Shown here: positions 16,201 through 24,988 of the stretch, one piece after another | Layout: each line of letters opens with the position of its first letter | Position numbering within the stretch: the stretch's first letter is position 1 | Source of the DNA: SP5GCR1 sp965199685 | Lineage (GTDB): Bacteria; Pseudomonadota; Gammaproteobacteria; Poriferisulfidales; Oxydemutatoraceae | Length of the DNA: 64,000 nt | Direction of reading: 5' to 3' | Assembly (NCBI GenBank): GCA_965199685.1 | Contig: OZ241323.1 | Location: 1,178,001-1,242,000 of the forward strand | Translations under genes and position numbers: made by a program | Notes under the pieces: generated by a model | Seen by the model: only the letters and a program-made list of their open reading frames with translations | Database searches by the model: none | Told to the model about the DNA's origin: nothing

Positions 16201-19200
16201 CAAGTCGGCAATGGTGATGCCAATGCTTGCTTCGTCAAGCATGTCCTGTAGCACACCAGATCGAAATCGCAACAACACATACGATCCGGCTTCCATTATG
16301 CCGTCTATGCTCTCCTCGCTACTGACATCAAAACTGCCGCTATAATCATTGCCGGTTTTGGTTAACGCGTTGGCTATCACCGTAATGGTGGAATTGACTC
16401 TCTCAACTTCAAGTTGTGCGGTAGCACTTGCATCCAATGGCAACGGTGGGGTTATTGTCACAGTCTGGGTTGTGCCATCTATGTTCACCACCGGGTCATT
16501 GCCCGAGGTGTCTCGTAGCCGTCCTGCTACGGCTAGACCTACCGAAAAAGACTCAGTCCGCCTGATCTGCTCTATGGACAACGGTGGCATCGTATAACGC
16601 AATTCTATGTTACCACTGACAGCGATCGGTTGTAGCGATGCCGACGGTACTGGCAGGTAGCTGTCGCTATCGTTGAGTCTACGCAATAGCTGGTAGCTAC
16701 TTGCGCGACGCACTTCCGAGGTCGCTGTGCTTCTCACATCGCTCGGCGGGGTGATGCCAAAGCTCATCGTATAACCATTGGGTTGTATATCCAGCGAATC
16801 CGCTGCCACCACAAAGCTCGGCGGGATAATATCCCTGCGCACAATCGCGGTTGGTGTGGTATCCAGTGGCGCACGCTCAGCTATTAGATCGCCGTTCCGG
16901 TCGCGCGGTGGATTACTGCTAGCATCACATAAAATGCAATTATTTTCAGAGATATCTGTGACTGGCGCGAGGCCTAAGACAAAGCCGTAGGTTTGTCGGG
17001 CGATTTCTGGTGCAAGTTCCACACCGAAATCAATCCTCACTTCTGTCCTGTCTCTGCCAAAAAAAGCATCAGGTCTTGCCAAATAGACAAAGGGATTGCG
17101 ATCGGGGTTATAGATGTTTTGATCATTTTGATATTCATCCGCGGGTAGCGATGCCGACAAGGTTGCGGTGGTCCCAGCGATCATGCCAATCTCTACCGGC
17201 GTACTGGCATTGCCGTCTTCACCCAGCGGCACACGCAATAAAATATAAGATCTCACATCGTGCAGTCTACCACCAGCATTTTCATCTAAGACTGGTGCGT
17301 CACTTATCACATTAAATTGCCCGGTATAGATATAAGGGTTGCGTTCATCGGGGATTGCATCACCTAGTGCTTGTAGTCTGATGATTGGACCCTCTTTATC
17401 CGGTGCTATAACCTGCGCGCTTGGTCGAGGATCCAGTGGTTCGTTGTTTGCCACCGTTCTGGTGGTACCGAACACAACCGGGGGGTTGCCCGAATAATCG
17501 CATAGCGGACATCTATTTGGATTGGCAAGGTCATCATCGCTCTGGATACGACGCCCCAATGCAAAACCAAATGTCTCTTGTGCCTGCGCTACCGTCAAGC
17601 CTATACTTGTATAAATTATGCGTGCTTGGGTTGTTGAAATGCTCTCAATTCTAGTGAAAGTAGAGTCATCGTATGGCACAAAGCTATTGTCTTCAAGGAT
17701 GCGTAATAACTGATATGGACCTTGGCTCCCAACCGGTCTGCGGTCAAGGGAAAAAGTTGAGCTTATGCCATGCACGGGTTCGCTTGCGGTCATAGTAAAG
17801 ACAAGGTCAGCAGTAGCAAGAACATTAACTATACTTCCTTCGCTTGTTACTTCTATGAACGGTTGAGTTGTGTCTCTGAACGCTACCGCAGAGTCTTGAA
17901 TATCAAACGGCTGGTTCGCCACGATTGTTTGTGTACTGCCGCCTTGTATTACATCGTTGTTGGATAGATCGCGTAGCGGTGCGGTGCCGGTATAGCCGAG
18001 CGTAAAGCCAACAGTCTCCTGCGCTTCGTTTTGGCTCAACCTAAAGATATTGCTATTTACCAATAGATTGGGTGATATGAAAGTAATTAAAGTTACATTT
18101 TCGCCCGCCCTCGCAAAGGGAACATAGCTACCATCATTGAGCTTGCGGAATATCGCGAAATTTTCAAAATCAAGCCATTGTGGTTTGAGTGCCTCATTAG
18201 AGACGGTTTGCGCCTCAAGAGTCAACCTAGTACCGTCGCGATCCGTTGTAATCCTCTCTATCCCTACTTGCTCTACTATCTCCATCGTTGGTGATTGCGT
18301 GTCGCGCTCGGCGATTGCCACTGGGTTCGGGTTTATGCGGGTATTATCGGCTATGGTATTGCCATCGCTGTCCAGCGGTGGTGCATCGCTTTGCAGTCTG
18401 CCTGCCGCACGACCCAGCACAAAGCCTGCGGTGCGTCGGGTCAAAGCAAGTGCTTCGTCGCTGTTGTCGGCACCAAACTCCACCGTGTATCGCACCCTGG
18501 CGCGGGTTTGATCAGAAGAAATCATCTCTACACTATTTGCAACTATATAATTAGTAGGACGATATAAGTCTATTGCGGTGCCGGTTGTCGGTACATGGAG
18601 CAATACATAAGAGTTTATATCGTCTATGTCTGGTATCGCTTCGCCGTTGAGTGAGCTTACTTCAAAAATCATGCTATAGCGATTGCCGTTGACATTGAGG
18701 TCGTTGGCATCGTCCACTTTGGGATAAGCCTTCGGACCATCGGGTTGATCGAACGGGGCAAAAAAGCGGGCAAGAGTGTGACTGGTATCAGTGATCGCCT
18801 CGGCAGTGATCTGCAACGGTCTGTCCACTTCGGCAACCGCATCGTCGCTTGGGTCCAACCTGTCTTCACGGTCGGCATCTACTAGTGCCGACACATTGGC
18901 ACCGTCTGCCAAGTTGGCACGACGACCCAGTGTGAAGCCGAAGGTCTGCTGCAAACTCACTGCCGTCAATGTGGTGGAGAAAGCAACCGTTGCCACCTGC
19001 CCCAAAGCAGTAGCATCCGTAGGCTCACCTACTTGTAATAATGTCGACCCGGTCGTTATGATGTGTGCACCGCCTCGGGTGATGCGTAATAGGTTATAAG
19101 AACCGGCGTTGCTGATACCACTCACTGGCGCGGTTGCAGACACCGCAAATGATCCGCTATATCGCAACGGGTTGTCATCATCGGCAACGGCATCACCATC

Positions 19201-22200
19201 TGCCACCACCGTGATAATCGTTGCGGTGGTATCGTCGGCAGGTATTGTCGCCTCTGCGCTCACTCTGGAATCTATGCGCCCATTGCTGCCGATTACTACG
19301 CTACTATCGGCAGGATCAACCAGCGGATTACCGACCAAATCGCTTAATCTATCTTTACGCCCTAGGGTATAGACTTGTGTGTTGGCATCGGCACCGGGGT
19401 CGTTGACCTCAAAGCTGACCGTTACACTTTGCAGCGTGGCAAAGTTCACGCTACCAACACTGATGCGCGTTTGCTCGTCTGTCAATACGACGATCGGCGT
19501 GCCTGGCGGATCTGCTGGGTCTAATCTCCTCGGCACTCGCAATAATACATAAGATGCACTACTCTCTATGCCATCTATGCCTTCGGTGGCGGAAACATCA
19601 AAGCTACCGCGATACGCAGTGCCGTTTTTGACGATTACACCACGCGGTGCCACCGTGAGCGACGGGCTGTCACGCTCTATCGTGAACAATGCTTGTGGGC
19701 TGGCATCCAACGGCAACGGTGGGCTCGTCGTCACGGTCTGTGTCGTGCCACCTATGCTCACCACCGGGTCGTTGTTTGCCTCATCTCGTAATCTATCGTC
19801 GCCACTACGCCCCAGCGTAAAGCCTTCGGTGTTCAGAGCATCGTCGATGGATAATCTTGCGATGTTCGTATAGCGCACAATCACTGCGCCATCAGCTACA
19901 ATCTCATCTGCCAGTCTGCCCGGCAGCACCTCGTAGATATCGCTGCCTTGAAGTTTGCGCAACAAGCTATACGAACTGCTTTGTCTCAAATCCGAAAACT
20001 GCGTTGACGGCACATCCGCCGGTGCAGTCACTCTAAACGCTAAAGTGTAGCCACTAGGTGCTATCGTAAGACTGCCTTCTCTCGCTATCGTATAGCGCGG
20101 CGGCTCCGTATCTCTAACCGCAACTGCCTCATCGCGGGAGTCCAAACGCTGACCGCGCATAATCTCATTTTCGGTATTCACCGGGTCAACCGGAGTGTTG
20201 CTCGCAAAGTCTTGCAAATTGTCGCGCCGCGCTAGGGTGAAACCCATAGTCTGCATCACTTCGTCAATGTCTGCAAAGCTCACAGTGAAACTGATCGTCG
20301 CCGATGTGTTTGCGGTTCCCACTTCTGCAGTAATCTGCGCCGTCCGTGTAGTCGGCGTGCCACCACCACTCGGAATATTCCACAACCAATACGAAGCAAC
20401 ATCGGACAGCCCGACGATGCCGTTCGCACCGCTGATGCCGGTATCCAGTGTCGTATTTGCACTCACATTAAATGCCCCGCGATACACCAACGGGTCGTTC
20501 TCATCTGGCACCAACGCATCTTGTGCGACTACATTAATACTCGGATGTGTTTGGTGGGTAGCAGCAACAGCTCCGTCCCTGTCGTCAAATAGCTGCTCAG
20601 GGCCTATCGTGATTGGGTCGTTGTTGGCTAGGTCGCGTACGCCATCACCACTATAACCCAGTGTCAAGCCGACTGTGTTGCTCGCTTCGGCTTCGCTTAA
20701 ACGAACTTCTGCACTGATGTTATACGAAGAGAAATCAACATTGCTTATAGAAAAATTAACCGGGCTACTAACGACTGCATAACCACCTCCCTCAAGTTGA
20801 CGTAGCAAATTGAAGTCAGTTGCTGAAGGGGGTTGAAGGACTTCACCAGCAGTGATATTGAAGCGCAAGCTGTAGCCATCAGCGTTTATAGCATTAGCCG
20901 TTTGAACCACCAATATACTCGGACTCTGTGTATCCCTACGCGCGATTGCTGTAGCCGCCGCATCCAAAACTTCTCCGACCTCAACTGCAGGTGCATTACC
21001 GTAAGTATCAACAATTGTGCCGCGAGCTAGCGTGAAACCTTGAATACGCTGCGTTGCTTCCACACTGTTAAGCTCCACTGCATAGGTCAATGTCGCCGTA
21101 GTGCTATCATCACTGGAATCGGCTCTCGTTAGCGTAACGGTCATTGATGTTGCCGGCACCAGTTCGTTCTCGTCTACCGGTATCACTATCAGTTGATAAG
21201 AACTCTCATCATCTATTCCTGAAATTGCACGGTTCGCCTGAACTGAAAATTGCATCGTATAGCGGTTGCCGTTAGCTGGGTCTATATCGGGAACCGCCTC
21301 AAATGGATAAATCGTTTCGATGTTGGGGTCAGGGTTTGCATCGGCACGCGGGTTAATCGCTTGTACCGTGATTGTCGGTGCATCGGTGACGGTGCGTTCA
21401 GAAATGACATTGGCATCTATAGCCTCTCCAGTCCCAATCAAGCCGTCTGTGTTGGACGGGAAGTTGTAGTCGCCATCTGTCAAATGTGTGGGATCATCGC
21501 CTCGTGCCAATGTAAAACCTTCGGTCTGCCGAACCACATCCAGTGACGCAAGCTCAACCGTATATTGAAATTGAAATGTGTTGGCATCTTGGCTTATCAG
21601 CGTCAGTGTGCTAGTCGTCTCTGCCAACTCGTCACTTGCTATAGGTTTGCGCAATATTTCATACGACGCTGCATCACCTATCCCGTTGATGTTTGCATCA
21701 TCAGTTGTCAAACTGAATTGACCGCTATAAAACCGCGGGTTGTTGATGTCAGGTATCGCATCGCCGATTTTGGCAAGCGTCAGTATTGGTGGGGTTCTAT
21801 CCGCTCTGGAGGCGATTGCAGCATCGCTTAGGTCTATGCGGGCATCCGTGAGATCTCCATTACTTAGCGCAGTTATAATATCGGTTATTCGCCTCCCGTC
21901 TGTTCTTACTGGTGCGTTCCCAGCAAATATTTGATCACTCAAAACATCGTCAATAGCAAGTGCTAAGGTGAAACCTTTTATCGTTTGTAATTGTTCAAAC
22001 GTAATACGATCTCCCGGAAAATAGATACGCGTAGTTACAGTTGTGCTTGTTGTCAAAACACCAGTTCTGGTTCTTTCTACACGATTGGAAACACTTGCAG
22101 TAAGTAGTAGTAAGCTATTATCATCAACGACACCGACAAATGAATAAGCAATGCTGTTAGGATCCAGATTCGCTGGTTCGTCAGAGCGAACGATATAGCT

Positions 22201-23826
22201 TACACGATAGCCAATTCCCTCATTATCGGATATCGGCATCGCATCGCCTTGCGCTTCTACTGTGATCACCGGCGGTATGCTGTCGGTGAGTTGTATCTGG
22301 TCTCTCAACGCAGTTTGATAGTCTTCTACTATTTTGAGGTCGGCACCTAGCACCGCATTACGTTTGAACTCCAAAGACAACGGCGGCGGTGCATGTTTGA
22401 CACGCCCCTCGTTGATAACAACAGTCACAGTCGTACCTGTCGGACTCAACAAGACATCGTCAATGGATGCCTCTGTCGCATAGCGACTAGACGGGGCACA
22501 ATTACCTGGTTCAGCGGTCAGACAAAAGTTCTCTGCAATCACGCTCGCTGGATTTAGCGGTTGGCTGAAACTTATCTCCCAAGTAGACATTCCTGTCTCA
22601 GTGCCGCTGTCGTAGCTATAGTTAGTACGCTCAATATTCGTTGCGACTGGTGCATCGGCATCGCGCACCAATGCTGCCGCAAAGTTGCCGTCTGCCAATT
22701 CAACATCGTCCGCATCTCTAATGATACCATTGGTGGAGTTGCTAACTAACCTTAATATCCCTCTACTCACTGCCGATGCAAACCTGATATTTACATAATC
22801 GTCGCCGGGGTTATGTTCTTCCACGACGATATCTCCGCCTGTTGTAGCCCCGTCGCTGTCAAGCGCAACGAAGTTAGCCGCAGTCAGTGACATTGGTGTA
22901 GTTGGATCCTCATTACTATATGCGGCAACCCCTTTGGAAAACTTAAGACGCACACCCATGCCGTCGTCGTGGCGAGCATAATCCTCCACCCAAGTCCTGC
23001 CGTCTAATCTGAAACCGCGCATATCGTTGTCGGCAACACCGAATACCGTGCGGTTCGCCGTACTAGCATTTCCACCACCAGCAATCCAAACTTGATTCTC
23101 TGCCCATAGCCTTTCGGAAAATGCCAAACCTGCTTCAGAGTCCATACTGCTGTTGCCTTCCGAGTTAACGATCTGACAACTAAAACTAATCAAGTCCTGC
23201 CACTCGTCGGTTATCGTTGTAAAAGAATTAGCAGTCGCTGTTTGTGAGACGAAATCGTCGGCAATCTCAAATATACTCAATAGCGAAGGCGATGTGTCTA
23301 CCATCACCAATCCGTAATCCCCGTTGCTGAAATTGCTACCTCTGGTATAAGTACATTGCCCCAAACCTGTTGCGCTGTCAGTGTTGTTATCATGAAAAGC
23401 CGGCGTGTTAAGATTTTCACCAAGCGCATCCGTGTTATATTCTATGCCTAAGCCACCGACACTATACGGCAACGATTCACCAGTCTTGCGTACCTGCACG
23501 ACGAACTCAAAACGATCATCGCTGGTATCACCAGCGGTACCGTTATCGTTGATCGCCGCTCGCGTCGGATCAAATCGCATGTGTACCACACCGTTGTCAT
23601 TCGGCATGCAATCGCTGACACTGCTACCACCGCCGATACTACAGGTTTGTGAAAAAGGACCGGAACCGGTCATGAAACGACTTTCAGAGAGGCGAGACTG
23701 CGCGTAAACATCGGCATGGACTACCAGTAGTAGTGACATGCACAACGCAAACTGCATACCGAAGCATGCAACTTTTTTTATTACTCCCCCTGAAAACTTT
23801 GTAATATTTTTTAATTCAGGAACCAT
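13267..23826 (-). CDS. Giant secreted Ig-like repeat protein A2
   Basis: This is a complete 3519-aa ORF. An AGGAG seven bases before the ATG supports the start. The signal region is long, with hydrophobic core FALCMSLLLVVHA and probable cleavage before QSRLSESRF. The N-terminal domain (to about 270) has FEFVVQVRKTG and LGIEYNTDALGENL, a pattern reminiscent of cohesin-like beta sandwiches (weak). Residues of about 270-515 look SwmB-like (LSLEFKRNAVLGAD). About 20 modules of 145-160 aa follow, recognised by SYxLLR, QTxGFTLGR, LxDxxGNxPVDP and a closing AxAxRDTxPP. Some modules carry a CPLCDYSGNPP insertion in the GFTLGR-to-GNPP loop. The protein ends LLRVKLFLEGPFR. The many acidic loop residues suggest calcium-stiffened rods. 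Probably an extracellular adhesin or matrix fibre (inference); I cannot assign a ligand. Confidence 0.9.
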   Translation of the reverse strand: MVPELKNITKFSGGVIKKVACFGMQFALCMSLLLVVHADVYAQSRLSESRFMTGSGPFSQTCSIGGGSSVSDCMPNDNGVVHMRFDPTRAAINDNGTAGDTSDDRFEFVVQVRKTGESLPYSVGGLGIEYNTDALGENLNTPAFHDNNTDSATGLGQCTYTRGSNFSNGDYGLVMVDTSPSLLSIFEIADDFVSQTATANSFTTITDEWQDLISFSCQIVNSEGNSSMDSEAGLAFSERLWAENQVWIAGGGNASTANRTVFGVADNDMRGFRLDGRTWVEDYARHDDGMGVRLKFSKGVAAYSNEDPTTPMSLTAANFVALDSDGATTGGDIVVEEHNPGDDYVNIRFASAVSRGILRLVSNSTNGIIRDADDVELADGNFAAALVRDADAPVATNIERTNYSYDSGTETGMSTWEISFSQPLNPASVIAENFCLTAEPGNCAPSSRYATEASIDDVLLSPTGTTVTVVINEGRVKHAPPPLSLEFKRNAVLGADLKIVEDYQTALRDQIQLTDSIPPVITVEAQGDAMPISDNEGIGYRVSYIVRSDEPANLDPNSIAYSFVGVVDDNSLLLLTASVSNRVERTRTGVLTTSTTVTTRIYFPGDRITFEQLQTIKGFTLALAIDDVLSDQIFAGNAPVRTDGRRITDIITALSNGDLTDARIDLSDAAIASRADRTPPILTLAKIGDAIPDINNPRFYSGQFSLTTDDANINGIGDAASYEILRKPIASDELAETTSTLTLISQDANTFQFQYTVELASLDVVRQTEGFTLARGDDPTHLTDGDYNFPSNTDGLIGTGEAIDANVISERTVTDAPTITVQAINPRADANPDPNIETIYPFEAVPDIDPANGNRYTMQFSVQANRAISGIDDESSYQLIVIPVDENELVPATSMTVTLTRADSSDDSTTATLTYAVELNSVEATQRIQGFTLARGTIVDTYGNAPAVEVGEVLDAAATAIARRDTQSPSILVVQTANAINADGYSLRFNITAGEVLQPPSATDFNLLRQLEGGGYAVVSSPVNFSISNVDFSSYNISAEVRLSEAEASNTVGLTLGYSGDGVRDLANNDPITIGPEQLFDDRDGAVAATHQTHPSINVVAQDALVPDENDPLVYRGAFNVSANTTLDTGISGANGIVGLSDVASYWLWNIPSGGGTPTTRTAQITAEVGTANTSATISFTVSFADIDEVMQTMGFTLARRDNLQDFASNTPVDPVNTENEIMRGQRLDSRDEAVAVRDTEPPRYTIAREGSLTIAPSGYTLAFRVTAPADVPSTQFSDLRQSSSYSLLRKLQGSDIYEVLPGRLADEIVADGAVIVRYTNIARLSIDDALNTEGFTLGRSGDDRLRDEANNDPVVSIGGTTQTVTTSPPLPLDASPQALFTIERDSPSLTVAPRGVIVKNGTAYRGSFDVSATEGIDGIESSASYVLLRVPRRLDPADPPGTPIVVLTDEQTRISVGSVNFATLQSVTVSFEVNDPGADANTQVYTLGRKDRLSDLVGNPLVDPADSSVVIGSNGRIDSRVSAEATIPADDTTATIITVVADGDAVADDDNPLRYSGSFAVSATAPVSGISNAGSYNLLRITRGGAHIITTGSTLLQVGEPTDATALGQVATVAFSTTLTAVSLQQTFGFTLGRRANLADGANVSALVDADREDRLDPSDDAVAEVDRPLQITAEAITDTSHTLARFFAPFDQPDGPKAYPKVDDANDLNVNGNRYSMIFEVSSLNGEAIPDIDDINSYVLLHVPTTGTAIDLYRPTNYIVANSVEMISSDQTRARVRYTVEFGADNSDEALALTRRTAGFVLGRAAGRLQSDAPPLDSDGNTIADNTRINPNPVAIAERDTQSPTMEIVEQVGIERITTDRDGTRLTLEAQTVSNEALKPQWLDFENFAIFRKLNDGSYVPFARAGENVTLITFISPNLLVNSNIFRLSQNEAQETVGFTLGYTGTAPLRDLSNNDVIQGGSTQTIVANQPFDIQDSAVAFRDTTQPFIEVTSEGSIVNVLATADLVFTMTASEPVHGISSTFSLDRRPVGSQGPYQLLRILEDNSFVPYDDSTFTRIESISTTQARIIYTSIGLTVAQAQETFGFALGRRIQSDDDLANPNRCPLCDYSGNPPVVFGTTRTVANNEPLDPRPSAQVIAPDKEGPIIRLQALGDAIPDERNPYIYTGQFNVISDAPVLDENAGGRLHDVRSYILLRVPLGEDGNASTPVEIGMIAGTTATLSASLPADEYQNDQNIYNPDRNPFVYLARPDAFFGRDRTEVRIDFGVELAPEIARQTYGFVLGLAPVTDISENNCILCDASSNPPRDRNGDLIAERAPLDTTPTAIVRRDIIPPSFVVAADSLDIQPNGYTMSFGITPPSDVRSTATSEVRRASSYQLLRRLNDSDSYLPVPSASLQPIAVSGNIELRYTMPPLSIEQIRRTESFSVGLAVAGRLRDTSGNDPVVNIDGTTQTVTITPPLPLDASATAQLEVERVNSTITVIANALTKTGNDYSGSFDVSSEESIDGIMEAGSYVLLRFRSGVLQDMLDEASIGITIADLNNLRSATINFNVTDPDAIAGDSFTLGRGARLTDLAGNDPVDPADVNNPISIGERIDSRTNAEAAVPARDAFATITVRADGNAIPSTDNPLVYQGSFTVITSQSLDDSTDEASYRLLHLTTDGATTEIASEITVPSVNLVNPPHEFRVTFATTLTSLTNVNETIGFTLGRRANLRGLEGIPAQIDPVTGRLDASPDAIARVARLLQITSEAVVDSSHYLSDLIPFDQPNGPKAYPKVDDANDSDVNGNRYSMVFEVRSLNGVAVPNIASTSSYVLIHIPTSGNATDLAQYITANSVETITSDTHVRVRYTVEFGGSDDADALALTQRTAGFVLGRAMGGLQNGGMQPLDRDGNAIGNNAPISSTTTAIAARDTQSPTVVVDDANISQGSNGFVLSFDLSTDSGEALNPQWQVQSGSGILRVNTGTANYSPVMRANTNASIVTSISSSLRLSSDAFRLSENEARETDGFTAGYTGASTLRDLSNNDALQGGTTQAITPNQPFDRRDDALAVRDMIAPFIEVSASTATVADVRSDSVTYDMSFDVAAMQQSGEQKVAATDVRGLASATSYQLLRVLTGDRLIAENVENITSANAIGVSASQASLFFSVQVPVSEIDNTVGFTLTRAPSDPADADGCPLCDYASNAPLVANTNEVIVGTLTMPADGFKPLDRSDAAIANIDMRDAVSVPTLTVTASDAMPSLSNGDEYTMNFVVQSTQPISGNLGVLASYRLIHRPTTGSALALRENGLIPDSSLDINDDNNSVTVSYTVRFSDTGNQTQRTAGFALAANDVLMDMLGNRAMNREGDAIGIGEEIDTTATAVARRDTVPPAITIDAGRAVRDDMNSNLYSMRFEVTVADDEQVRGISDANSYTLLQIVETGSPQLINATAMVTTDSGVVIAYDNIEIVENSLNPTIGFTLGRAGSSLRDLANNDPVDANPENSMETIDDDRERLDSRASAIAGFVRGMLLRVKLFLEGPFR

Positions 23827-23866
23827 TTAATTACTCCTATAGGGATGATGATATAAAATTATGGAG

Positions 23867-23895
23867 ATTATAACACTTTTGGTGGATGTATGCAA
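23867..23895 (-). promoter_or_regulatory. Candidate extended -10 promoter for A2
   Basis: On the minus strand TTGCAT (23890-23895) is followed after 17 bp by TATAAT (23867-23872), preceded by TGT to make an extended -10 (TGnTATAAT). It sits about 40 bp upstream of the A2 ATG. The same arrangement precedes A3, so the promoter was duplicated with the gene. Confidence 0.6.
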
Positions 23896-23904
23896 AGGAA
23901 AATC

Positions 23905-24106
23905 GCCGATTGAAACCGCCACTTGTTGCAGTAGCACAAGTGGCGTAACTCTGTGCAGAACCTTGACAACCACTCCGTCAGATAAAACCGCCGCTTGTTG
24001 CAGTTGCACAAGCGGCTTGACGTTGTGCAGAACCCTGACGTGTTGGGTAACGCATGCATTACAAAATGCATAGGCCTGCCACCCCTTCAAAAAAAAGGAA
24101 TGGTCA
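23905..24106. repeat. Hairpin-bearing repeat block upstream of A2
   Basis: This is the gap between B2 and A2. It contains two related hairpins: 23917-23945 (stem CGCCACTTG/CAAGTGGCG) and 23990-24016 (stem GCCGCTTG/CAAGCGGC). A third palindrome, ATGCATT-acaa-AATGCAT, lies at 24054-24071. The right half recurs almost exactly at 35650-35756 and, inverted and diverged, at 57871-57985. No ORF here has coding character. Confidence 0.75.
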
Positions 24107-24127
24107 GCCCTACACATGCAGTTTACG

Positions 24128-24958
24128 TTAGGGAACTTGACTACTCTGAGTTAAATTATTGGCAATAATGTCGCTATAGTCAGCAGGTGTTACGATACTA
24201 CTAAAGTTGGTATCGCCAGCATGATATGCCGAGATGCCAATACTGCCAGCAGTCCCAATCGTATAGTCGGTTATGTTCACTTCACCATCTCGGTTCACAT
24301 CACCTCCGTATAACACATGAATATTGCTGTCCTTTTCTTTCAATGCTGAAGCATCGTTGAGGGCACTACCGCCAGTACTAAAATCGTGGCTATAGATATC
24401 GGCGTTTCTATTCGTATCCGCCACTCCAGTGATATTGGTTGCCGAGATGACATCCAAATGGTTGCGGTGGCGAACTACCAAATAAATATCTTCGTCGTCG
24501 GCTTCCTCCAGCTCTACAAACTCTACATCAGGGCAGGTGGCCTCAGTTGTCTCAAGGCTTGCTGCCGTACAAAGAAATGTTGAGGCTTGCATCATCTGTT
24601 CGGCGTATCTGGCTGCATCCACCACACGCCCGTTACTCAACAAAAATGCCGGCTTACGGGCAACGACATCAGTTGCCGCAGTCGCAGCATCACCAGCATC
24701 AGTAGATCTCAATTCCATCAATACCCAATCAACAACATCTTCGGGTACTGCTTCCACCGTAACACTCGGACACGACAGCGGGTTGCCAGCATCAATCGTG
24801 ATAGCATCATAACTGCCATCGCAATAAGGGTCTTGCAGTGGCACCTCTATATCGGTGACCATCCGATCCAGCGTCTGGGCACCGACCGCACTGCATAGCA
24901 ACACGAGTAGTACCGATATATAACTTAGTCTAATCATTTTCCTGTTTGCTTTCATCAC
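24128..24958 (-). CDS. Secreted dockerin-like protein B2, near-identical twin of B1
   Basis: This 276-aa protein matches B1 except at two positions: HDFST for HDFSA, and SAYHAGD for SAYHDGD. The DNA is also almost identical, so the copies are recent or kept alike by gene conversion. Signal peptide, DWVLMELRS, VVRHRNHLDV and the dockerin-like GDVNRDGEVNITDYT loop are all kept. The D-to-A change lies just before the second, degenerate calcium loop and is not at its first canonical ligand position. The gene starts 30 bp after A3 stops, with GAGG before a GTG-ATG pair, and is read in the same direction. It ends 301 bp before the A2 start codon. Probable partner of A3 (inference from gene order). 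Confidence 0.85.
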   Translation of the reverse strand: MMKANRKMIRLSYISVLLVLLCSAVGAQTLDRMVTDIEVPLQDPYCDGSYDAITIDAGNPLSCPSVTVEAVPEDVVDWVLMELRSTDAGDAATAATDVVARKPAFLLSNGRVVDAARYAEQMMQASTFLCTAASLETTEATCPDVEFVELEEADDEDIYLVVRHRNHLDVISATNITGVADTNRNADIYSHDFSTGGSALNDASALKEKDSNIHVLYGGDVNRDGEVNITDYTIGTAGSIGISAYHAGDTNFSSIVTPADYSDIIANNLTQSSQVP

Positions 24959-24988
24959 TTAATCCTCATCTAGTTTAATGGAATGGGT

